64,000 nt of DNA from Pseudomonadota bacterium. Lineage in GTDB: Bacteria > Pseudomonadota > Gammaproteobacteria > Burkholderiales > Burkholderiaceae_C. The stretch covers positions 62,001 to 126,000 of the forward strand of contig JAEWIF010000004.1 in assembly GCA_023387335.1 (NCBI GenBank), in the 5' to 3' direction. The notes beneath the pieces are model-generated. The model did no database searches and was not told where the DNA came from. It worked only from the letters and a program-made list of their open reading frames with translations. Positions 18,845-28,329 of the stretch are shown here, piece after piece. The position numbers and the translations under genes are program-made. The first letter of the stretch is position 1. Each line of letters starts with the position of its first letter.

Positions 18845-19891
18845 TCAGGCCGCTTCCTTGTAGAAGAACTCGCGCTGCCGGCTGCGCGCCGGCAGCGGCG
18901 TGACGGCCTGGCCGATGGCCGAGATGTGCTCCGGCGTGGTGCCGCAGCAGCCGCCCACGATGTTCACCAGCCCCTCGGCCGCGAACTCGCGCAGCAGGCG
19001 CGAGGTGACGTCGGGCGTCTCGTCGAAGCCGGTCTCGCTCATCGGGTTGGGGAGGCCCGCGTTCGGGTAGCAGCTGATGAAGGTGTCGGGCGCGGCCTTG
19101 GCCAGTTCCTGGATGTAGGGGCGCATCAGCGCGGCGCCCAGCGCGCAGTTCAGGCCCACGGCCAGCGGCTGCGCATGGCGCACGCTGTGCCAGAAGGCGG
19201 TGACGGTCTGGCCGCTGAGGATGCGGCCGGAAGCGTCGGTGACCGTGCCGCTGATGACGACCGGCAGGCGCTCGCCGCTGTCGGCGAAAAACTCGTCGAT
19301 GGCGAACAGCGCCGCCTTGGCGTTGAGCGTGTCGAAGATGGTCTCGACCAGCAGCAGGTCGACGCCGCCTTCGACCAGGCCTTCAATCTGCTCGTAGTAC
19401 GCCGCGCGCAGCTGCTCGAAGTCGACGTTGCGCGCGCCGGGATCGTTGACGTCCGGGCTGATGCTGGCGGTGCGCGGCGTGGGGCCGAGCGCGCCGGCCA
19501 CGAAGCGCGGCTTGTCCGGGGTGCTGAACTTGTCGGCGGCTTCGCGCGCGATGCGGGCGGCCACCACGTTCAGCTCGCGCGAGATCGGCGCCAGGTCGTA
19601 GTCGTCCTGCGCCAGCGCGTTGGCGCCGAAGGTGTTGGTCTCGATGATGTCGGCGCCGGCCGCCAGGAAGCCTTCGTGGATGTCGCGGATCACCTCCGGG
19701 CGCGTGAGCACCAGCAGTTCGCCGTTGTTCTTCAGGTCCTTGGGGTGGTCGCGGAAGCGATCGCCGCGGAAATCGGCCTCGGTGAGCTTGAAGCGCTGGA
19801 TCATCGTGCCCATCGCTCCATCCAGGATGAGGATGCGCTGCTCCAGCAGCGTCGGCAGGGTCTGGCCGCGGGTGTAGGCGATGGCTTTCAT
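18845..19891 (-). CDS. metH: homocysteine S-methyltransferase half of methionine synthase (MetH N-terminal part)
   Basis: A 348-residue protein (ATG 19891, GAGGGA upstream). It contains only the homocysteine-binding barrel of MetH: RILILDGAMGTMIQ at the N-terminus, GADIIETNTFGAN, and the zinc thiolates in GLNCALGA (near 247) and GGCCGTTPEHI (near 312). It activates homocysteine through Zn and must act with the separate pterin/cobalamin half at 13396-16122. gloA follows immediately. The two metH halves are separated by gloA and a plus-strand pair (Bug, HtrA-like), an unusual spacing for a split metH. Confidence 0.93.
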   Translation of the reverse strand: MKAIAYTRGQTLPTLLEQRILILDGAMGTMIQRFKLTEADFRGDRFRDHPKDLKNNGELLVLTRPEVIRDIHEGFLAAGADIIETNTFGANALAQDDYDLAPISRELNVVAARIAREAADKFSTPDKPRFVAGALGPTPRTASISPDVNDPGARNVDFEQLRAAYYEQIEGLVEGGVDLLLVETIFDTLNAKAALFAIDEFFADSGERLPVVISGTVTDASGRILSGQTVTAFWHSVRHAQPLAVGLNCALGAALMRPYIQELAKAAPDTFISCYPNAGLPNPMSETGFDETPDVTSRLLREFAAEGLVNIVGGCCGTTPEHISAIGQAVTPLPARSRQREFFYKEAA

Positions 19892-19950
19892 GGTCCCTCG
19901 ATTGTAGAAACCGGGCGCCGACCCCACCGCAGCTGGGAGAATCGCGCATC

Positions 19951-21795
19951 GTGACCACCGCCTCCAATGTCCTTCGCGAAGTGTTCGGCTACGAGCACTT
20001 CCGCGGCTCCCAGGCCGACATCGTCGACCACGTCATCGGCGGCGGCGACGCCCTGGTGCTGATGCCCACCGGCGGCGGCAAATCGCTGTGCTACCAGCTG
20101 CCCGCCATCGTCCGCCAGCGCGCCGGCCAGGGCGTGACGATCGTTGTGTCGCCGCTGATCGCGCTGATGCACGACCAGGTCGGGGCGCTGCACGAGGCCG
20201 GCGTCGAGGCTGCGTTCCTCAACTCGTCGCTCAGCTACGAAGAGGCGGTCGACGTGGAGCGGCGCCTGATGGCCGGCGAGATCACGCTCCTTTACGCAGC
20301 GCCCGAGCGGGTGAACACGCCGCGCTTCCTGTCGCAACTGGACACGCTGAACTCGCGCGGGCGGCTGTCGCTGTTCGCCATCGACGAGGCGCATTGCGTC
20401 AGCCAGTGGGGCCACGATTTCCGGCCGGAGTACCGCGCGCTCACCGTGCTGCACGAGCGCTGGCCGCGGGTGCCGCGCATCGCCCTCACCGCCACGGCCG
20501 ACGCGCTCACCCGCGAGGACATCGTCGAGCGGCTGCAGCTGCAGGAGGCGCGGCAGTTCGTCAGCAGCTTCGACCGGCCCAACATCCGCTACCGCATCGC
20601 GGAGAAGAAGGATCCGTCCGCGCAACTGCAGCGCTTCATCGAGGAGGAGCACGAGGGCGATGCCGGCGTCGTGTACTGCCAGTCGCGCAAGCGCGTGGAA
20701 GAAACGGCGCAGATGCTGTGCGAGCGCGGCGTCGACGCCCTGCCCTACCACGCCGGTCTGGATGCCGCGGTGCGCCAGGGCAACCAGAACCGGTTCCTGC
20801 GCGACGAAGGCGTGGTGATGGTGGCCACCATCGCGTTCGGCATGGGCATCGACAAGCCCGACGTGCGCTTCGTCGCCCACCTGGACATGCCCAAGAACAT
20901 CGAGGGCTACTACCAGGAGACCGGGCGCGCGGGCCGCGACGGCCTGCCGGCGCAAGCGTGGATGCTGTACGGCCTGCAGGACGTGGTGAACCAGCGCCGC
21001 ATGATCGACGAGAGCCCCGCGGCCGAGGAGCACAAGCAGGCCATGCGCGGCAAGCTCGACGCGCTGCTGGCGCTGGCCGAGGCGACGGACTGCCGGCGGG
21101 TGCGGCTCCTGGGCTACTTCGGCGAGCCGTCCAAGCCTTGCGGCAACTGCGACAACTGCCTGGCGCCGCCGCAGGTCTGGGATGGCACCGATGCCGCGCG
21201 CAAGCTGCTGTCCACCATCTATCGCGTGCAGCAGATGAGCGGCGTGAGCTTCGGCGCAGGCCACGTGATGGACATCCTGCGCGGCAAGCCCACCGACAAG
21301 GTCAAGCAGTACGGCCACGAGCGCGTGTCCACCTTCGGGCTCGGCGCCGAGTTCAGCGAGCAGCAGCTGCGCGGCGTGATGCGCCAGCTGATCGCGGTCG
21401 GCGCGCTGGAGGTGGATGCGCAGGCGTTCAACACCTTGCGCCTGACCGAAGGCTCGCGCGCCGTGCTGCGCGGCGAGCGGCAGGTGCTGCTGCGCGAGTC
21501 GGTGGCGCAGCCGGGCGGCCGCAAGCGCCGGGAGCGCGCGCCGGCCGCGGGCTCGGTGGCGGCGGGGCTGACGGACAGCGGCCAGGCGCGCTTCGCCGCG
21601 CTCAAGGCCTGGCGCGCGGAAGTGGCGCGTTCGCACAACCTGCCGGCCTACGTGATCTTCCACGACGCCACGCTCGCGGCCATCGCGGCGCTGGCGCCGA
21701 CCTCGGTCGACCAGCTGGAAGGGGTCAGCGGGATCGGCGGACGCAAGCTCGAGGCTTACGGCGAAGAAGTGATCCGGGTGCTGGGCACGGTCTAG
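19951..21795 (+). CDS. recQ: ATP-dependent DNA helicase RecQ
   Basis: A 614-residue protein with GTG start at 19951. It has superfamily-2 helicase motifs in order: FRGSQADIV (motif 0), PTGGGKSLCYQ (Walker A, Lys44), DEAHCVSQWGHDFRPEY, TATA, and QETGRAGRDG (motif VI). The RecQ zinc site (CRRVRLL...CGNCDNC) and winged helix follow, then a C-terminal HRDC domain (residues ~545-610). It unwinds DNA 3' to 5' in recombination and fork repair. It diverges from metH part 1, and its last codon overlaps the end of the AAA ATPase gene by four bases. Confidence 0.96.
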   Translation: MTTASNVLREVFGYEHFRGSQADIVDHVIGGGDALVLMPTGGGKSLCYQLPAIVRQRAGQGVTIVVSPLIALMHDQVGALHEAGVEAAFLNSSLSYEEAVDVERRLMAGEITLLYAAPERVNTPRFLSQLDTLNSRGRLSLFAIDEAHCVSQWGHDFRPEYRALTVLHERWPRVPRIALTATADALTREDIVERLQLQEARQFVSSFDRPNIRYRIAEKKDPSAQLQRFIEEEHEGDAGVVYCQSRKRVEETAQMLCERGVDALPYHAGLDAAVRQGNQNRFLRDEGVVMVATIAFGMGIDKPDVRFVAHLDMPKNIEGYYQETGRAGRDGLPAQAWMLYGLQDVVNQRRMIDESPAAEEHKQAMRGKLDALLALAEATDCRRVRLLGYFGEPSKPCGNCDNCLAPPQVWDGTDAARKLLSTIYRVQQMSGVSFGAGHVMDILRGKPTDKVKQYGHERVSTFGLGAEFSEQQLRGVMRQLIAVGALEVDAQAFNTLRLTEGSRAVLRGERQVLLRESVAQPGGRKRRERAPAAGSVAAGLTDSGQARFAALKAWRAEVARSHNLPAYVIFHDATLAAIAALAPTSVDQLEGVSGIGGRKLEAYGEEVIRVLGTV

Positions 21796-24092
21796 GCCGT
21801 GAACCCGATGCCGCGCGCTTCGCGCACCTCGGGCTTGATGCGGTGCTCGGCTTCGAGCTGCTCCAGGAATTCCATCGGGCCGAAGTCCGCGGCCGCCAGG
21901 ATGTCGACCTGGCGCTTGACCGCCGCGAAGTCGCCGGGACACAGCTGGTCCAGGCGCGCGAGCCTTGAACGGATCTCGTCGTTCGTCGCGGTCGCATCGC
22001 CCTTCAGCGCCTCGGTCACGAACATCGCCTCGCGCTGCGCCGGCAGCAGCGGCTTGAAGCGGATCTTGAAGGTGAAGCGGCGCAGCGCCGCCTGGTCGAT
22101 CCGGTCCAGGAGGTTGGTGGTGCAGATGAAGATGCCGGCGAAGCGATCCATGCCCTGCAGCATCTCGTTCACCTCGGTCACCTCGTAGGTGCGCTGGGCG
22201 CCGCGCCGGTCCTGCAGGAAGCTGTCGGCCTCGTCCAGCAGCAGCACCGCCTTCTCGCCCTCGGCCTCGCGGAACATCGCGGCCATGTTCTGCTCGGTCT
22301 CGCCGACGAACTTGCTCATGAGGTCGCTGGCCTGCTTGACCATCAGCGGCCGGTCGATCTGGCGAGCGATGTGTTCGGCCAGCGCGGTCTTGCCGGTTCC
22401 GGGCGGGCCGTAGAAGCACAGCGTGCCGTGCCCGCGCGCCTTGAGCGCTTCGACGATGCGCGGCAGCTCGAAGCGGCTCTCCACATTGAGCATCGCCAGG
22501 TCGTAGGTGGTGACGCCCGGGCGCGCCGCGGCGACCGCGCGGTTGCCCAGCGCCTGGTCGGCGTTGCGCAACTGCCGCTCGATCAGCTGCTCCGTCGAGC
22601 TGGAAGCGCCCGAAGCCAGGCCGGCGAAACGAACCGCGGTGCGGATCTGCGCCGGCGTCAGGCCCTTGCGTTCGGTCAGCTTGGCGACGAAGCCGTCGGT
22701 GACGTCCACGCCTTCCAGCGTCTTGCGAACCAGTCCTTCACGAGCGCCCGGCGGCGGCGACTTCAGTTCCAGGTGGTAGGCGAAGCGGCGCCGGAACGCC
22801 GGATCGATCTGCTCGATGCGGTTGGTGACCCACAGCGTGGGCACCGGGTTGGATTCCAGGATCTGGTTGACCCAGGCCTTGCCGCTCACGCTGCCGCTGG
22901 AGGGCGCGGCCACCTGCTCGGCGCGCGCGATCAGTTGCGCGGCTTCGGAGCTGATGGGCGGGAACACGTCCTCGACCTCGTCGAACAGCAGCGCCGCCTG
23001 CGCGCTGCCTTTCAGGAACACCTGCGCGATCTGCAGCGAGCGGTAGCGGTCGCGGCCCGAGAGCGAGTTGCCGTCGCGGTCGGCGTATTCGACCTCGAAC
23101 AGCTCCAGCCCCGCGGCCTGCGCGACCACCTTGGCGAGCTCGGTCTTGCCGGTGCCCGGCGGTCCGTACAGCAGCACGTTGACGCCCGGCTCCTTGCGGT
23201 CGACGGCGTTTCGCAGCAGCGAGCACAGGACCTGCGCGTCCTCCTGCACGAAGGAGAAGTCGGACGGGCCCAGCTCGCTCTTGGCGCTGGGGCGCGTGAA
23301 CACCGCCATCAGCTCGCTCTGGTCGCGGTACTCGCGCATCAGCACCGGCGGCAGCTTCTCGCTGACCTTCATCAGGTCGGCCAGGTCGGTGATGTTGTGC
23401 TCGGAGATCAGGTTCTCCACCAGGCCGATGCGCTCTAGGCGCGAGCCGGCGCGCAGCGCCTCGCCCACGTCGGCCGCGTTGACGCCCGCGATGTCGGCGA
23501 TGGCGGCGTAGGCCTCCGGCGCGTTGTTCACCTTGAACTCGACCAGGATGCTGCGCAGGTCGCGCTGGTAGCGCGCCAGCGTGCCGTAGAGCAGCAGCGC
23601 GCGCTCGGCCTTGTTGAGCTGCAGCAGGCCCGAGAGCGCGTCGATGTTCTTCTCCACCAGCGTGGACTGCTTCTTCAGCGCATGGGTCAGCCAGTCGCCC
23701 GTGACGGTGAGCACCGACAGCAGGTCCTTGGGCTGGTCCTTGGCGTATTCGTCCAGGTAGAAGAACAGCGTGCCCTCTTCGTAGGGCCCGCGCCAGACGC
23801 CGTGGCGTTCCAGGAATTCGGCGGTGGACAGCTGCTCGTGGCCGCGCCAGAACTCGTTGTCCTTGCAGCGGCGCCCGAGGAACTCGCGCAGGCGCGCCAG
23901 CGCGGGGGCGGGCCACACCAGGTGCCGGCCCGAGAGCGACAGCAGCCCATTGAGATCGCGCCGCACGTTGAACTTGCCGCCCTGCTTGGCCGCCAGCGTG
24001 AGCACGAAGTGCGAGCACATCAGGTCGAGCACGGGCGCGTCCTTCAGCCCCGGCGAGGGGAGCATCTGCACATCGACCGATCGCTTGACCAT
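21792..24092 (-). CDS. double AAA+ ATPase
   Basis: A 766-residue protein with two AAA+ modules. The first has Walker A LLYGPPGTGKTELAK and Walker B ALLFDEVEDV (residues ~310-385); the second has CFYGPPGTGKTALAE and VLLLDEADSFL (~570-640). Both carry sensor Asn (WVTNRIEQID, CTTNLLDRID) and arginine fingers. The N-terminal ~300 residues are helical and unassigned, so this is not ClpA, FtsH or p97 by its N-domain. It is probably a remodelling or unfolding ATPase. It overlaps the recQ end convergently, which hints at coupled termination but not common function. Confidence 0.8.
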   Translation of the reverse strand: MVKRSVDVQMLPSPGLKDAPVLDLMCSHFVLTLAAKQGGKFNVRRDLNGLLSLSGRHLVWPAPALARLREFLGRRCKDNEFWRGHEQLSTAEFLERHGVWRGPYEEGTLFFYLDEYAKDQPKDLLSVLTVTGDWLTHALKKQSTLVEKNIDALSGLLQLNKAERALLLYGTLARYQRDLRSILVEFKVNNAPEAYAAIADIAGVNAADVGEALRAGSRLERIGLVENLISEHNITDLADLMKVSEKLPPVLMREYRDQSELMAVFTRPSAKSELGPSDFSFVQEDAQVLCSLLRNAVDRKEPGVNVLLYGPPGTGKTELAKVVAQAAGLELFEVEYADRDGNSLSGRDRYRSLQIAQVFLKGSAQAALLFDEVEDVFPPISSEAAQLIARAEQVAAPSSGSVSGKAWVNQILESNPVPTLWVTNRIEQIDPAFRRRFAYHLELKSPPPGAREGLVRKTLEGVDVTDGFVAKLTERKGLTPAQIRTAVRFAGLASGASSSTEQLIERQLRNADQALGNRAVAAARPGVTTYDLAMLNVESRFELPRIVEALKARGHGTLCFYGPPGTGKTALAEHIARQIDRPLMVKQASDLMSKFVGETEQNMAAMFREAEGEKAVLLLDEADSFLQDRRGAQRTYEVTEVNEMLQGMDRFAGIFICTTNLLDRIDQAALRRFTFKIRFKPLLPAQREAMFVTEALKGDATATNDEIRSRLARLDQLCPGDFAAVKRQVDILAAADFGPMEFLEQLEAEHRIKPEVREARGIGFTA

Positions 24093-24209
24093 GAGCGGGC
24101 TCCAGGGTTCAGGGGACTCGCGGCGCCTAACGATAACTCGGCTTCACCCCGCGTGGAAGGCGTTCGTAACCGTTGGCCGGGGGGTCCGCCGGCCGCACGA
24201 CAATGGGCC

Positions 24210-25409
24210 ATGCTCGAACTCGCCGACATCCGCGCCGCCGCGCAGCGCCTGCAGGGCCAGGTCCTGCGCACGCCGTGCGTTGCCTCGCAGACGCTCTCCC
24301 AGCTGACCGGAGCGCGCATCTTCCTCAAATTCGAGAACCTGCAGTTCACCGCCTCCTTCAAGGAGCGCGGCGCCTGCAACAAGCTGGTCCAGCTCAACGA
24401 TGAGGAACGAGGGCGCGGCGTGATCGCGATGAGCGCCGGCAACCATGCGCAGGGCGTGGCCTATCACGCGCAGCGCCTGGGGCTGCGCGCGGTGATCGTG
24501 ATGCCGCGGTTCACCCCGGGCGTGAAGGTCGAGCGCACGCGCGGCTTCGGCGCCGAGATCGTGCTGTTCGGCGACACGCTGGACGAGGCGCGCGGCCATG
24601 CGCTGCAGCTGGCCGCCGAGCAGGGCCTGACGTTCGTGCACCCCTACGACGACGAGGCCATCGTCGCCGGCCAGGGCACGGCGGCGCTGGAGATGCTGGA
24701 GGACGTGCCGGACCTCGACACGCTGGTGGTGTCCGTCGGCGGCGGCGGGCTGATCGCGGGCATGGCGCTCGCCGCCAAGGCGATCCGGCCGCAGATCGAG
24801 GTGGTGGGCGTGCAGACCCTGCGCTTTCCCAACATGTACAACGCGGTCAAGCAGGCCAAGCTGCCGCAGGGCCAGTCGACCATCGCCGAAGGCATCGCGG
24901 TGGGCACGCCGGGGCAGATCCCGCGCGCCATCATCGAGCGCTGCGTGGACGACATCGTGCTGGTCGACGAAGGCGACATCGAGCAGGCCATCGTGCTGCT
25001 GCTCGAGATCGAGAAGACGCTGGTCGAGGGCGCGGGCGCCGCGGGCCTGGCCGCCATGCTCAAGCACCCCGAGCGCTTCCGCGACCGCACCGTCGGACTG
25101 GTGCTGGGCGGCGGCAACATCGACCCGATGCTGCTGGCGGCCATCATCGAGCGCGGCATGGCGCGCGCGGGCCGGCTGGCGCGCATCCGCGTGTGCGCGC
25201 GCGACGTGCCGGGCTCGCTGGCGCGCATCACGGCCACGGTGGCCGAGGCCGGCGCCAACGTCGACGAGGTCCACCACCAGCGCGCGTTCACCATGCTGGC
25301 GGCGCAGAACGTGGAGATCGAGCTGGTGATCCAGACCCGCGGGCCGCAGCACATCGAGGCGGTGCTGGGCGCGCTGCGGCAGGCGGGGTTCGAGGCCGAA
25401 AGGCAGTAG
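24210..25409 (+). CDS. ilvA: threonine ammonia-lyase (threonine deaminase) with ACT domain
   Basis: A 399-residue protein, ATG 24210. The PLP lysine is Lys51 in TASFKERGACNKL; SAGNHAQGVA and SVGGGGLIAG bind the cofactor phosphate. A C-terminal ACT domain (~residues 325-399) suggests allosteric control. Length and architecture match the ~400-aa single-ACT form (TdcB/short IlvA type) rather than the ~510-aa E. coli IlvA. It converts threonine to 2-oxobutanoate and ammonia, feeding isoleucine synthesis or threonine breakdown. A PaaI thioesterase follows 36 bases later. Confidence 0.9.
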   Translation: MLELADIRAAAQRLQGQVLRTPCVASQTLSQLTGARIFLKFENLQFTASFKERGACNKLVQLNDEERGRGVIAMSAGNHAQGVAYHAQRLGLRAVIVMPRFTPGVKVERTRGFGAEIVLFGDTLDEARGHALQLAAEQGLTFVHPYDDEAIVAGQGTAALEMLEDVPDLDTLVVSVGGGGLIAGMALAAKAIRPQIEVVGVQTLRFPNMYNAVKQAKLPQGQSTIAEGIAVGTPGQIPRAIIERCVDDIVLVDEGDIEQAIVLLLEIEKTLVEGAGAAGLAAMLKHPERFRDRTVGLVLGGGNIDPMLLAAIIERGMARAGRLARIRVCARDVPGSLARITATVAEAGANVDEVHHQRAFTMLAAQNVEIELVIQTRGPQHIEAVLGALRQAGFEAERQ

Positions 25410-25445
25410 CGCGACCCGCGGCCGGCCTTCGTATCATCCGGCCCC

Positions 25446-25850
25446 ATGACGCTCGACCAGCTGCAAGCCGCCCTTCCCGAGTACTTCGCGCCCTGGGTGC
25501 AGGCGCTGGGCCTGCGGGCCGAGGCCTTCGACGCCGACAGCGTCACGCTGCGGCTGCCGCACAGCGAGCAGCTCTCGCGCACCGGCGACATGCTGTGCGG
25601 CCAGGCCATGATGGCCGCGGCCGACACCGCGATGGTGCTGGCGCTGATCAACCAGTTCGGCCAGTTCCGGCCCTGCACCACGGTGCAGATGAACACCAGC
25701 TTCCTGCGCCCGCTGTCCGGCCAGGACGCGCTGGTGCAGGCCAAGGTGGTGCGCGCGGGAAAGGCGCTGGCCTTCGGCGAGATCGACATCCGCGGCGCGC
25801 GGGACGGCAAGAGCGTCTGCCGCGCCAGCACCACTTACGCCCTGCTGTAG
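25446..25850 (+). CDS. PaaI-family hotdog thioesterase
   Basis: A 134-residue hotdog-fold protein. GDMLCGQAMMAAADTAMVLAL carries the catalytic acid region of PaaI-type acyl-CoA thioesterases (Asp60), and TTVQMNTSFLRPL is the second conserved strand. It would hydrolyse acyl- or aryl-CoA esters in the cytoplasm. It lies 36 bases after ilvA on the same strand, so co-transcription is likely, but a functional link is not evident. The substrate cannot be inferred. Confidence 0.85.
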   Translation: MTLDQLQAALPEYFAPWVQALGLRAEAFDADSVTLRLPHSEQLSRTGDMLCGQAMMAAADTAMVLALINQFGQFRPCTTVQMNTSFLRPLSGQDALVQAKVVRAGKALAFGEIDIRGARDGKSVCRASTTYALL

Positions 25851-25913
25851 AGCCTCGACCGGCGCCAGCCGATTAGAATCGTGGGCTTCGAGAACCCATC
25901 ACCGGACACAGCA

Positions 25914-26063
25914 ATGGCCAGCCACGAACACCGCCACAGCCACGGCGACACCGAACCGCATGACACCGTCGAGAGCATCGTTCCGCTGATGCCGATCGTG
26001 CTGCCCGTGGTGGGCGGCGTGCTGATGTTCCTGCTGGCCTTCATCGCGATCTACATGGCCTGA
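25914..26063 (+). CDS. 49-aa His-rich single-span membrane protein
   Basis: A small protein from ATG 25914. The first ~17 residues contain six His (MASHEHRHSHGDTEPHD), followed by one membrane helix (PLMPIVLPVVGGVLMFLLAFIAIYMA). The His cluster could bind metal on one face of the membrane. A strong terminator follows, supporting a real transcription unit. There is no family name I can give; conservation in relatives would be the test. Confidence 0.55.
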   Translation: MASHEHRHSHGDTEPHDTVESIVPLMPIVLPVVGGVLMFLLAFIAIYMA

Positions 26064-26092
26064 TCGGGCCAGCCCGAAACGCCCCACTTCCG

Positions 26093-26125
26093 ACAGCCCG
26101 GCCGCGCGAGCGGCCGGGCTGTTTG
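26093..26125 (+). terminator. intrinsic terminator
   Basis: CAGCCCGGCCGC-gcga-GCGGCCGGGCTG, a 12-bp perfect stem with a 4-base loop, followed by TTTGCTTT. It ends the ilvA - PaaI - small membrane protein unit. Confidence 0.85.
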
Positions 26126-26149
26126 CTTTCTGCTGAGGGGTTTAGCGGG

Positions 26150-26177
26150 ATGCATAACCCCATGCAGGTTTTGCATG
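26150..26177. promoter_or_regulatory. three phased ATGCA/TGCAT elements in the pckG leader
   Basis: ATGCAT (26150), CATGCA (26161) and TGCATG (26172) are spaced 11 bases apart, about one helical turn, within the 285-bp leader between the terminator and pckG. They could be an operator for a regulator of gluconeogenesis. The rest of the leader up to 26406 shows no gene that I can support. Confidence 0.3.
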
Positions 26178-26406
26178 GAATCGGGGCTTCGTCCTAGCCC
26201 AGCGGGATGGTCGCTCCCTAGAATCCGTTCTTCCAGCCGACCCGCGGCCCGTGACCGATGGCCTTGCAGCGACACCTGCCGCCACCGCCGATCGCACCGT
26301 ACGCCGACTGAGCCAAGCCTGGTTTCAAGAAGGCGCGCTCGGCCCGTTGTTGCAGAGCTCCACCTTCCTGAAACCCGGTTTCTTTACTTTCAGGAGCTTT
26401 GTGACC

Positions 26407-28257
26407 ATGAACTCACCCGTGATGCAGGGACTGAACCTCAACACCCCGCCCCATGTGCGTAACGCCCGGCTGATCGCCTGGGTGGCCGACATGGTCGCGC
26501 TGTGCAAGCCCGATTCCGTCTACTGGTGCGACGGCAGCCAGGAGGAGTACGACCGCCTCTGCCAGCAGCTGGTGGACGCCGGCACCTTCAAGAAGCTGGA
26601 TCCGGTCAAGCGCCCCGGCTCCTACCTGGCCTGGTCCGACCCCAGCGACGTGGCCCGCGTGGAAGACCGCACCTTCATCTGCTCGCAGAAGAAGGAAGAC
26701 GCCGGCCCGACCAACAACTGGATGGACCCGGCGCAGATGCGCTCCACCCTGCAGCCGCTGTTCGACGGCTGCATGAAGGGCCGCACCATGTACGTGGTGC
26801 CGTTCTCCATGGGCCCGCTGGGCTCGCCCATCGCCCACATCGGCATCGAGCTGTCCGACAGCCCGTACGTGGCGGTGAACATGAAGATCATGACCCGCAT
26901 GGGCAAGGCTGTGTACGACGTGCTGGGCGTGGACGGCGAGTTCGTCCCCTGCGTGCACACCGTGGGCGCGCCGCTGGAGCCGGGCCAGAAGGACGTGTCC
27001 TGGCCCTGCAACAAGACCAAGTACATCGTCCACTACCCCGAGACGCGCGAGATCTGGTCGTACGGCTCCGGCTATGGCGGAAACGCGCTGCTGGGCAAGA
27101 AGTGCTTCGCCCTGCGCATCGCCTCCACCATGGGCCGCGACGAGGGCTGGCTGGCCGAGCACATGCTCATCCTGGGCGTGACCAACCCCGAGGGCCGCAA
27201 GTACCACGTGGCGGCGGCGTTCCCGTCCGCCTGCGGCAAGACCAACTTCGCGATGCTGATCCCGCCCAAGGGCTTCGAGGGCTGGAAGGTCACGACCATC
27301 GGCGACGACATCGCCTGGATCAAGCCGGCCAAGGACGGCCGCCTGTACGCCATCAACCCGGAAGCGGGCTACTTCGGCGTGGCGCCCGGCACCAACACGG
27401 ACACCAATCCGAACTGCATGGCCAGCCTGGACAAGAACGTGATCTTCACGAACGTCGCGCTGACCGACGACGGCGACGTGTGGTGGGAAGGCATGGGCCC
27501 GGCCCCCGCGCACGCCATCGACTGGCAGGGCAAGGACTGGACGCCGCAGATCGCCAAGGACACCGGCGCCAAGGCCGCCCACCCGAACGCCCGCTTCACC
27601 GTGGCCGCCACCAACAACCCCGCGCTCGATTCCGCCTGGGACGACCCCAAGGGCGTGGCGATCGACGCCTTCATCTTCGGCGGCCGCCGCTCCACCACGG
27701 TGCCGCTGGTGACCGAGGCGCGCGACTGGGTGGAAGGCGTGTACATGGCAGCGACCATGGGCTCGGAAACCACCGCCGCGGCCTTCGGCCAGCAAGGCGT
27801 GGTGCGCCGCGACCCGTTCGCCATGCTGCCCTTCGCCGGCTACAACATGAGCGACTACTTCCAGCACTGGCTGCAACTGGGCCAGAAGCTGAAGGGCGCC
27901 GGCGCGAAGCTGCCGCGCATCTACACGACCAACTGGTTCCGCAAGGGCGAGGACGGCAAGTTCGTGTGGCCGGGCTACGGCGAGAACATGCGCGTGCTCA
28001 AGTGGATGATCGACCGCATCGAAGGCAAGGCCGACGGCCAGGAGCACGTGTTCGGCGTCAGCCCGCGCTATGAAGAGCTCAACTGGACCGGCCTGGCCTT
28101 CTCGCCCGAGCAGTTCAAGACCGTGACCAGCATCGACAAGGCCGCCTGGCAGAAGGAGCTGGAACTGCACTCCGAGCTGTTCCAGCAGCTGTCCTACCAC
28201 CTGCCGCGCGAGCTGGACGAGACCAAGGCGAAGATCGAGAAGCGCCTGGCCGCCTGA
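26407..28257 (+). CDS. pckG: phosphoenolpyruvate carboxykinase (GTP)
   Basis: A 616-residue protein, the usual length for the GTP-dependent enzyme. I use ATG 26407; a GTG two codons earlier sits nearer to AGGAG and is a close alternative. Landmarks are PSACGKTNFAM (kinase P-loop), TTIGDDIAWIK (metal site), NPEAGYFGVAPGT, and FGGRRSTTVPLV. It makes PEP from oxaloacetate and GTP, the first committed step of gluconeogenesis. It is monocistronic, with an upstream leader of ~280 bases and an intrinsic terminator after the stop. Confidence 0.96.
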   Translation: MNSPVMQGLNLNTPPHVRNARLIAWVADMVALCKPDSVYWCDGSQEEYDRLCQQLVDAGTFKKLDPVKRPGSYLAWSDPSDVARVEDRTFICSQKKEDAGPTNNWMDPAQMRSTLQPLFDGCMKGRTMYVVPFSMGPLGSPIAHIGIELSDSPYVAVNMKIMTRMGKAVYDVLGVDGEFVPCVHTVGAPLEPGQKDVSWPCNKTKYIVHYPETREIWSYGSGYGGNALLGKKCFALRIASTMGRDEGWLAEHMLILGVTNPEGRKYHVAAAFPSACGKTNFAMLIPPKGFEGWKVTTIGDDIAWIKPAKDGRLYAINPEAGYFGVAPGTNTDTNPNCMASLDKNVIFTNVALTDDGDVWWEGMGPAPAHAIDWQGKDWTPQIAKDTGAKAAHPNARFTVAATNNPALDSAWDDPKGVAIDAFIFGGRRSTTVPLVTEARDWVEGVYMAATMGSETTAAAFGQQGVVRRDPFAMLPFAGYNMSDYFQHWLQLGQKLKGAGAKLPRIYTTNWFRKGEDGKFVWPGYGENMRVLKWMIDRIEGKADGQEHVFGVSPRYEELNWTGLAFSPEQFKTVTSIDKAAWQKELELHSELFQQLSYHLPRELDETKAKIEKRLAA

Positions 28258-28277
28258 TCGGGCGCAGCGCAAAACAA

Positions 28278-28305
28278 AACAGCCGCCCGAGGGCGGCTGT
28301 TTTTC
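28278..28305 (+). terminator. intrinsic terminator of pckG
   Basis: ACAGCCGCCC and GGGCGGCTGT form a stem closed by a tight loop, followed by TTTTTC. Position is 20 bases after the pckG stop. Confidence 0.85.
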
Positions 28306-28329
28306 TTCATGGCGCGGAGCCTTGCAGGG

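Noticed and set aside
19888..22419. An 843-residue open frame on the minus strand over recQ
   Set aside because: It runs antisense to all of recQ and partly out of frame with the AAA ATPase; no domain or start signal supports it.
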